Program-made: the position numbers and the translations under genes
Shown here: positions 8,101 to 12,370 of the stretch, one piece after another
How positions within the stretch are numbered: position 1 is the stretch's first letter
How the letters are laid out: every line of letters begins with the position of its first letter
Assembly: GCA_002887195.1 (NCBI GenBank)
Contig: PJAB01001761.1
Location: 1 to 12,370 of the forward strand
Source: Chrysochromulina parva
Taxonomy: Eukaryota > Haptophyta > Prymnesiales > Chrysochromulinaceae
DNA: 12,370 nucleotides
Reading direction: 5' to 3'
The notes under the pieces: model-generated
Database searches by the model: none
Told to the model about the DNA's origin: nothing
Seen by the model: the letters and a program-made list of their open reading frames with translations, nothing else

Positions 8101-10371
8101 TTGAGAGCTCTCGGGCGGGCCGGTGTCCTCGAGGCGCGCGCGGCCGCCTTTGTGACGGCTGCGCAGGGAGGGTGGGAGAGCGCAGAGGCGCTGCATCGGG
8201 CGCTGATGCCGGGGGAGGCGTCCCAAATATGGGAGTCGCTCACGGCGCTCACGAGTCTGATCGCCTGGCCGCATGCACCCGCCGCCTGCTCTGAGGCCGG
8301 GGTGCGTCATGGCTTCAGTCGGCCCCTCGCCCGCCTCGCTATGCTGCCCTGGGTCGATGACGTGGCGGTGGTCGGGGTGGCGCCCGTCCCGGCGCCGCCC
8401 GTGCCGAGCGCCGTACCGAGTACTTTGCCCATCCATTACGAGGAGAGCCATGCAGCGGGCGCCGTACCGAGCGCTTCGCCCATCCATTATGAGGAGAGCC
8501 ATGCAGCGGGGCTGCTGCTGCTCAGCGTGCTGGCGGCCGATGCGCGCACGGCATTCGCGCTGCGTCGGCGCTGCGGGCTCGTGAGCCACCTGATACGAGC
8601 CGCCGAGCGCGCCGTGTTGAGCGCCGAGGGGGAGGAGGAAGAGGGGGAGGAGGCAGGGGGGGAGGGCGCACCGCCGGCTGAGTGGCCGGTGGCCTCGAGC
8701 TCAGCCGTTGGTGAATGGGAGTGGGAGCGTCGTCTCTTCGAGACACTCGACGGCCATAGTGCGGCCGGTGCTGGGGGCGGCGGTGCGGGGGGCGGCGGTG
8801 CTGGGGGCGGCGGGGCGGCTGTGGCCGTTCGAGTGCTCGATCTGAACGCGCTGTCCCGAGCGCGCCTCGTGGTGTCGCTCACCCAAATCGGGACTCCCTC
8901 GGAGTGGGAGGTGCCCGACACGGCGCCAACCCCCGCCCACCCGTCGTTGCTCGCCCTCGCTAAGCACGAGGATCATCCGCTCACGCGCCTGCTGCGGAGC
9001 GCGTACCAAGACGGCGCCCAAGACGGCGCCCACCCGCCCGACACGGCGCCCAACCCGACCCAAGGGCAAGGATGCTGGGAACGCGCCGTCGTGGCATTGG
9101 ACGGGTCGTCATCAGCACGCGTGCGCGCCGCCGCAGCGTTGTTCACAGCGCCAAGCGTGCGCGATGTGCTCGTCATCATCTGGGCTGCCCTTGAGGTACG
9201 TGGCCTCACGGCTCTCCCTGCAGACATTCTCGACACGCTCCCGGCCAGCAGCGCGAGCAGCGCGAGTAGCGCGAGCAGCGCGAGCAGCGCGAGCAGCGCG
9301 AGCAGCGCGAGCAGCGCCAGCAACGCCGGCAGCGCCAGCAGCGCCGGCAGCGCCGCCCCCCCTGGCCCCGACCTCACCGTGGGGAGCGGTGAAGGGGCGG
9401 CGCCGTGGTGGGCGGCGCGTGGTGAGTGGGCGTGTGCTGCTCGCCAACTCCTTCGTTATACCCAGCGGATGGGCGCGCCACCGTTTCACACCTCCTCCTC
9501 GTCGTCGTCGTCGTCCGCCGCCGACGCCTCCGCCCTCGATGCCCGACACGGCGCCCCCAGCCTGAGCCTCGATGGCCGACACGGCGCCCTTAGCCTCAAT
9601 CTCGATGCCCAGATTCCCGCCCTTTTGAGCGCGATGGCCGCCACCAACAACGGGCCGGTGCCCGGCACAGCGCCCGCCGCCTTCGACTGGTTCGGGGCGC
9701 TCGTCGGTGCACTGCTCGCCGACACGGCGGCGGCACGCAACGTGCTCACGGCGCTCGCCTCACACGCGGCGGCGCCATATCTCTACCCATCTCGCGAGCA
9801 ATCTCGCGAGCTATCTCGCGAGCTCTCTCCCGAGCACGCGTCGGCCGCAGCGAGGGGCGGCGCGGACGCGTCGTGGTCCGACCCCAGGCTCCCACAGGCA
9901 TTCCCACAGGCATTCCCACAGGCATTCCCACAGGCATTCCACAGGTCCGACCCCAGGCTCCCCTCATGGCGCGGCATGGATGTGCTCGTCGGTCTCGCGG
10001 AGGAGATCGTCGCTGTGGAATTGCCCGAGTTGCATGCGGCCCTCGTGCGCGCGGCGCTCCCGCCCAGCCTGCCCATGGCCCGATGGCTCCACGTCCACTG
10101 GCTCAACGTGGTGCGATGGCGCTCCCTGCTTGCCGCGACGCTCCTCCCTTTGCTCTTGGGCGCCGACTGGCATGCCTACCTGTGCGTGGGTGCGATGCGG
10201 GCAGTGTGGCCCGCCGTCCAGCGGTGCGCGCACCCTTCCGAGGTGCACCTGCTCCTGCTCCAGCCTGTCGAGACCTATGAGGTGCTCAGTGCGACGCCGT
10301 ACCTGCTCGAGCTGCGTGAGCGGCACGCGGAGCGCTGTCTCGCCGCCCTCGCAGATGCCGCCCGTCGGTAA
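5113..10371 (+). CDS. TBC1D32/BROMI-like large protein, spliced
   Basis: One frame runs from 4987 to 10371 and is broken only by TAG at 6559-6561. Removing a GT-AG intron at 6460-6609 (150 nt, phase 0) joins it into about 1702 aa. I chose the ATG at 5113 (MEREVLDDLVLRF) because the 42 codons before it have no protein character. Residues about 162-275 (LPGLITGLYR... WELLVPALRHAL... LFDDAPPAQRAS) look like paired armadillo/HEAT helices as in BROMI N-termini. The last 98 residues (about 1605-1702: RWLHVHWLNVVRW, LLGADWHAYLCVGAMR, YLLELRERHAERC) resemble the end of its degenerate TBC domain. BROMI works with the kinase CDK20/CCRK in ciliary length control. The middle is packed with in-frame low-complexity repeats, making it longer than the animal protein (about 1250 aa). 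Some repeats may be unspliced or optional introns. The homology call comes from pattern memory and is moderate. Confidence 0.6.
6460..6609 (+). other. Intron, GT-AG, 150 nt, phase 0
   Basis: The exon ends ...GGGATCTCG at 6459. The intron opens GTGCGCC and closes with a pyrimidine-rich tail CGTCCGTCCTTGCATGCAG; the next exon restarts GTGCGCC. Splicing removes the only in-frame stop (TAG 6559-6561) and gives ...HTCVLGIS/VRHAVGLQTV... CTGAT, a branch-point-like word, occurs in each 12-bp repeat and again near 6585. The 150-nt length is a multiple of three. No transcript is available, so the exact junctions are inferred, but they are the only choice within the flanking repeat that gives GT and AG together. 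Confidence 0.75.
6481..6552 (+). repeat. 12-bp tandem array ATGGCGTCTCTG inside the intron
   Basis: Four perfect copies of ATGGCGTCTCTG (6481-6528) are followed by two diverged copies (6529-6540 and 6541-6552). Another AGTGCGTCTCTG lies at 6575-6586. The array is open in the gene's frame (MASL repeats), so conceptual translation would wrongly include it as protein. Confidence 0.9.
6794..6881 (+). repeat. 40-bp direct repeat, 48-bp period
   Basis: Two identical 40-bp copies (6794-6833 and 6842-6881) are separated by 8 bp. Each contains GGAGATCCAATCTCC, a 6-bp inverted repeat around a 3-nt loop. In frame they encode SEMHSLSSEIQSP twice. The period is a multiple of three. Confidence 0.9.
7156..7245 (+). 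repeat. 15-bp tandem array GCTGCCCCTTCCACA
   Basis: Six consecutive copies encode APSTA-type repeats. Each junction spells CCCCTTCCACAG, a pyrimidine tract followed by CAG, so the array is also a row of strong-looking 3' splice acceptor sequences. A related half-copy (TTTCCACAACTCAAGCCCA) follows at about 7270. Confidence 0.9.
7407..7486 (+). repeat. 19-bp direct repeat flanking acceptor-like motifs; possible GC-AG intron
   Basis: CCGCTCCCACCCTCGCCGA (7408-7426) returns with one mismatch at 7468-7486, an offset of 60 nt. The sequence between holds two ATTTCCCCACAGCC words. A cut at 7407-7466 would begin GC and end CAG, giving a GC-AG intron of 60 nt that preserves frame. It may equally be simple coding duplication. 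Confidence 0.55.
7685..7788 (+). repeat. Nested 21-bp and 48-bp duplications
   Basis: CACAGCCTCGGAGC occurs at about 7685-7698 and again 21 nt later. CGAGCCTGGGGCGCGAGAGC occurs at 7719-7738 and 7767-7786 (offset 48). TTCCCCACA words sit between the copies. All offsets are multiples of three. Confidence 0.8.
7951..8045 (+). repeat. 24-bp tandem array with TTCCCCACAG cores
   Basis: Four units (7951-7973 one base short, then 7974-7997, 7998-8021 and 8022-8045) each carry (A/T)TTCCCC(A/G)CAGCC. They encode the SDPFPHSP-type repeats. The core again looks like a 3' splice acceptor. No donor-like GT begins a unit. Confidence 0.85.
8408..8509 (+). repeat. 51-bp tandem duplication
   Basis: Two copies (8408-8458 and 8459-8509) encode a 17-residue unit AVPS(T/A)(L/S)PIHYEESHAAG. 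They differ at a handful of sites. Neither copy boundary gives a GT...AG pair, so it is treated as coding. Confidence 0.85.
9247..9354 (+). repeat. 9-bp array AGCAGCGCG (Ser-Ser-Ala)
   Basis: About twelve 9-bp units run from AGCAGCGCG into diverged AGCGCCGGC and AGCGCCAGC forms, encoding SSA/SAG repeats. It is a typical coding minisatellite with degeneration towards its 3' end. Confidence 0.85.
9535..9600 (+). repeat. 33-bp tandem duplication carrying GACACGGCGCC
   Basis: Two 11-residue units (LDARHGAPSLS and LDGRHGALSLN) are followed by a partial third (LDAQIP). The nucleotide core GACACGGCGCC also occurs elsewhere in this gene in a different reading frame (as PDTAP), so it recurs as DNA rather than as a peptide motif. 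Confidence 0.8.
9789..9834 (+). repeat. 12-bp array with CTCGCGAG palindromes
   Basis: CTCGCGAG, a perfect 8-bp palindrome, occurs at 9791-9798, 9803-9810 and 9815-9822, exactly 12 bp apart, with a degenerate fourth copy after it. It encodes SREQ/SREL repeats. Confidence 0.85.
9875..9962 (+). repeat. 19-bp direct repeat around a 12-bp array
   Basis: GGTCCGACCCCAGGCTCCC at 9875-9893 is repeated exactly at 9944-9962. Between them are four copies of CCCACAGGCATT and a shortened end CCACAG. The structure parallels the intron at 6460-6609: direct repeat, 12-bp array, CAG, direct repeat. Confidence 0.9.
9876..9944 (+). other. Candidate in-frame intron, GT-AG, 69 nt, phase 2
   Basis: The stretch opens GTCCGACC and closes CATTCCACAG with a pyrimidine-rich tail; the following exon restarts GTCCGACC. 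Removing it leaves ASWSDPRLPSWRGMD with the frame intact. Keeping it adds 23 residues of PQAF repeats, also without a stop. Sequence alone cannot tell intron from coding repeat. The exact correspondence of GT and AG to the repeat boundaries favours an intron or an optional one. Confidence 0.4.
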
Positions 10372-10792
10372 ATAATCGTAACACCGTGTAGCGCGTCGCG
10401 CGAGGACGACGACTGTCGACCGTCGCGACGTCCGAAAACGAGAAAAGTGCCAGACCGAGCGGGTAATCGCCTTTCAGGCGAGTCTGTTCCATTTGTATTG
10501 ATTGATGATTCTCAACGCGCCTAAAAAATGTCTGTATCGCATTGTACGCCCCCGGCCCCGCAGCGCGACGAGCCGACCGACAGTATGAGCACCCGCACCC
10601 GCCGCGCCGGGCGCGCCAGGCTCGGCGCGTCGGGGGGCCGGGCGGCATGCGCGTGGCTGGCGGGCGGGGCGCCGCGGCGGGGCTGGGAGGCAGGGGGCGG
10701 CGCGCGACCCGACACGCGACAGTAACCGGCATCGCATACATTGCGATGATAGCGTAGGAGCATCAATGCCGTAGTGCGTAGAGATAAGATGT

Positions 10793-10848
10793 AGATGAGT
10801 CCCCGACCACATCAAGGATAAGATGAGTCCCCGACCACATCAAGGATC
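10793..10848. repeat. 28-bp tandem duplication
   Basis: Two adjacent 28-bp copies (10793-10820 and 10821-10848) differ only at the last base. Each contains GATGAGTCCCCGACCACATC. There is no spacer and no third copy, so it is not a CRISPR-type array. Confidence 0.9.
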
Positions 10849-10887
10849 AAGAGATACAGATCTTTCGACCCAAAGGGGTACCCGGTG

Positions 10888-11250
10888 CGAGGGCTACGAC
10901 ACAGGCAGTCAGCATGTCTTACAAGTTACGCGTAATTTGTCATTCTTACAGGTCAACACCCCTCGACATTAAAATGTAAGGACGGGAGTAAGTGCGTGCA
11001 CTCTGCACATCACCAGGTTCACGTCACCAGTACGCCAGCAAGCTGCAACCGTGCAAGGGATTGTGTCGCGACTCGCGTGCGCCGCGCGTGTGTTCTGGTG
11101 TGCATTTGTGTCGTATAAACAGTGTGCATTTGTGTCGTAATCAGTCCCATGTATTACATACGATGAGGAACGAGTACCACACAGCATAATCCATAATGAT
11201 CCTATTTCCAGCCCAGTTCGAGGGCCACATTGCAGTCAGCATGTCTTACA
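10888..11250. repeat. Dispersed direct repeat bracketing about 300 bp
   Basis: GCAGTCAGCATGTCTTACA at 10905-10923 recurs exactly at 11232-11250. In both places a CGAGGGC(T/C)AC block precedes it (from 10888 and 11219). A weaker third copy, CATTCTTACAGGTCA, lies near 10941. The right copy ends 2 bp from the stop of the leucine-rich-repeat gene, so the left copy may be a duplicated 3' flank of a family member. Confidence 0.8.
11098..11139. repeat. 24-bp-period repeat GTGTGCATTTGTGTCGTA
   Basis: The 18-mer GTGTGCATTTGTGTCGTA occurs at 11098-11115 and 11122-11139, spaced 24 bp. It lies within the interval bracketed by the larger direct repeat. No function is evident. Confidence 0.85.
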
Positions 11251-11252
11251 GA

Positions 11253-12370
11253 TCACCCCACATGCACATTTCCATTGTTTTCGATGGCGAAAGCCGGTGC
11301 AAAGCGCAGGATGGTGCTGGGTGGCACTCCGGCGGACCTGAGCATATCGAAGCTTGACATTAAGCTCGACATTCTCAGGTCGAAGCTCGCGGGCAGCGCG
11401 ATTGACGTCAACGAGGAGCAGCCAGAGAAGGCGCCATCACCGAGGCTCGTGAGGCCGGTGGGCAGCGTGATCGACGTCATCGAGGAGCAGTTCTTGAAGG
11501 CGCTCCTACCGATGCTTGTGAGGCCGGCGGGCAGCTCGATCGACGTCAACGAGGAGCAGAGCTGGAAGGCGCACTCACCGAGGCTCGTGAGGCCTGCAGG
11601 CAGCTCGATTGACGTCAACGAGGAGCAGCCATAGAAGGCGTGATCACCGATGCTTGTGAGGCCGGCGGGCAGCTCAATCGACGTCAACGAGCCGCAGAAC
11701 TGGAAGGCGCACCCACCGATGCTCGTGAGGCCTGCAGGCAGCGCGATCGACGTCATCGAGGAGCAGTCATAGAAGGCGAACTCACCGATGCTCGTGAGGC
11801 CGGCAGGCAGCTCGATCGACGTCATCGAGGAGCAGCCCTCGAAGGCGTGCAGACCGAGGCTTGTGAGGCCCACGGGCAGCTCGATCGACGTCAACGAGGA
11901 GCAGCCCCAGAAGGCGTACTCACTGAGGCTCGTGAGGCCGGAGGGCAGCTCGATCGATGTCAACGAGGAGCAGCCCCAGAAGGCGCCCTCACCGATGCTC
12001 GTGAGGCCGGCAGGAAGCGCGATCGACGTCATCGAGGAGCAGGCCTCGAAGGCGCTCCTACCGATGCTCGTGAGGCCGGAGGGCAGCGTGATCGACGTCA
12101 ACGAGGAGCAGCAATTGAAGGTGTCCTCATCGATGCTCGTGAGGCCCGCGGGCAGCTCGATCGACGTCATCGAGGAGCAGCCCCAGAAGGCCCTCTCACT
12201 GAGGCTCGTGATGCCGGCGGGCAGCTCGATCGACGTCAACGAGGAGCACTCATAGAAGGCATACTCACCGATGCTTGTGAGGCCGGCAGGCAGCTCGATT
12301 GACGTCAACGAGGAGCAGCCCCAGTAGGCGCCCTCACCGATGCTCGTAAGGCCGGCGGGCAGCGCGATCG
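11253..12370 (-). CDS. BspA-like leucine-rich repeat protein (LRR_5), 5' end outside the window
   Basis: The minus-strand frame is open to the right edge, so the N-terminus lies outside; a TTG near 12308 is just an internal Leu codon. The visible 371 residues hold 13 complete 23-residue repeats of the form LTSI(E/A/T)LPAGLTSIGxxAFxx followed by CSS, plus partial ones at both ends. This is the BspA/Treponema-type LRR signature in which a short beta strand and a Cys-Ser turn alternate. Variable positions cluster at GE-x-AF-xx, as expected for exposed residues. The array ends in about 40 non-repeat residues (FDLRMSSLMSSFDML... ENNGNVHVG). No membrane segment is seen in this part. Such proteins are abundant in many protists and some bacteria, often at surfaces; the role here is unknown. 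Confidence 0.85.
   Translation of the reverse strand, partial: IALPAGLTSIGEGAYWGCSSLTSIELPAGLTSIGEYAFYECSSLTSIELPAGITSLSERAFWGCSSMTSIELPAGLTSIDEDTFNCCSSLTSITLPSGLTSIGRSAFEACSSMTSIALPAGLTSIGEGAFWGCSSLTSIELPSGLTSLSEYAFWGCSSLTSIELPVGLTSLGLHAFEGCSSMTSIELPAGLTSIGEFAFYDCSSMTSIALPAGLTSIGGCAFQFCGSLTSIELPAGLTSIGDHAFYGCSSLTSIELPAGLTSLGECAFQLCSSLTSIELPAGLTSIGRSAFKNCSSMTSITLPTGLTSLGDGAFSGCSSLTSIALPASFDLRMSSLMSSFDMLRSAGVPPSTILRFAPAFAIENNGNVHVG
11385..12370 (-). repeat. 69-bp tandem array encoding the LRR units
   Basis: A gap-free 69-bp period continues to the window edge with about 14 units. High nucleotide identity between units, including synonymous positions, points to recent expansion or gene conversion. 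Each unit carries ATCGACGTC on the plus strand. The antisense strand is also largely open in two frames because of this periodicity, but those frames are not genes. Confidence 0.9.

Larger units (their letters stand above)
10372..11252. other. Intergenic region between convergent genes
   Basis: About 880 bp with no supported gene. The left third (to about 10720) is very GC-rich with G-runs at 10660-10697. The rest is markedly more AT-rich and contains several short duplications (listed separately). It should hold the 3' ends of the BROMI-like gene and of the minus-strand leucine-rich-repeat gene. A small inverted repeat, CATCGC/GCGATG with a 7-nt loop, lies at 10730-10748. AAATAA overlaps the stop of the BROMI-like gene, but no firm polyadenylation signal can be called. 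Confidence 0.5.

Noticed and set aside
8408..8509. 51-bp duplication as another candidate intron
   Set aside because: No alignment of the two copies gives GT or GC at the left with AG at the right, so it fits coding duplication better.
10528..10725. Small open frames on both strands in the GC-rich part of the spacer
   Set aside because: They are low-complexity Arg/Ala/Pro-rich readings on both strands with no start context or domain. They are what GC-rich non-coding DNA produces.
10730..10748. Inverted repeat as a bacterial-type terminator
   Set aside because: Only 6-bp arms with a 7-nt loop and no T-run, in a sequence with eukaryotic features.
10793..10848. CRISPR-like repeat
   Set aside because: Only two copies, directly adjacent with no spacer, in eukaryote-like DNA.
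11640..12302. Plus-strand open frames antisense to the LRR gene
   Set aside because: A 69-bp stop-free period opens several frames at once. Only the minus-strand reading gives the LRR signature.
12306..12308. TTG start for the LRR gene
   Set aside because: The frame and the repeat pattern continue unbroken to the window edge, so this is an internal Leu codon.

Overview
The window looks like nuclear DNA from a GC-rich unicellular eukaryote, most probably an alga of the haptophyte type. This rests on several signs. Very long open frames have strongly G/C-biased third positions. There is a BspA-type leucine-rich-repeat gene. One small gene starts with a signal peptide and a basic stretch, as in plastid-targeted proteins of secondary algae. 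One large gene resembles a ciliary protein. A frame broken by a single stop is restored by removing a GT-AG intron. There are no Shine-Dalgarno-led operons, tRNAs, rRNAs or CRISPR arrays. The exact lineage is an inference; no database search was possible.

Layout: (1) 1-263, upstream region with a palindromic G-box and a short perfect hairpin. (2) 264-4034 (+), an alanine-rich coiled-coil protein of 1256 aa with a SAP-like insert and a C-terminal motif resembling the Sld2/RecQL4 and FAM13 conserved helices. (3) 4035-4407, a short convergent spacer. (4) 4408-4980 (-), a 190-aa secreted or plastid-type protein with a desulfoferrodoxin (superoxide reductase)-like domain that appears to have lost three of five iron ligands. 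(5) 4981-5112, a 132-bp divergent promoter interval. (6) 5113-10371 (+), one very large gene (about 1702 aa after splicing) with armadillo-like helices at the N-terminus and a TBC1D32/BROMI-like C-terminus, interrupted by many in-frame tandem repeats. (7) 10372-11252, an intergenic region with several short duplications. (8) 11253 to the right edge (-), a partial BspA-like leucine-rich-repeat gene of 69-bp repeats.

The most interesting signal lies inside the large gene. Its only well-supported intron (6460-6609) contains a 12-bp tandem array, and a duplicated segment of about 36 bp straddles both splice junctions. This is what intron birth by local tandem duplication should look like. A second stretch (9876-9944, 69 nt, GT...CAG) has the same structure: a 19-bp direct repeat starting at the donor and restarting just after the acceptor, with a 12-bp array inside. 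It is a multiple of three without a stop, so its splicing status is ambiguous. A third stretch (7407-7466) fits a GC-AG version. The same 'direct repeat, array, direct repeat' structure also occurs in the coiled-coil gene without splice sites, which suggests a general duplication process that sometimes yields introns.

The genes do not form an obvious pathway. The only regulatory linkage visible is the shared divergent promoter between the superoxide-reductase-like gene and the BROMI-like gene.
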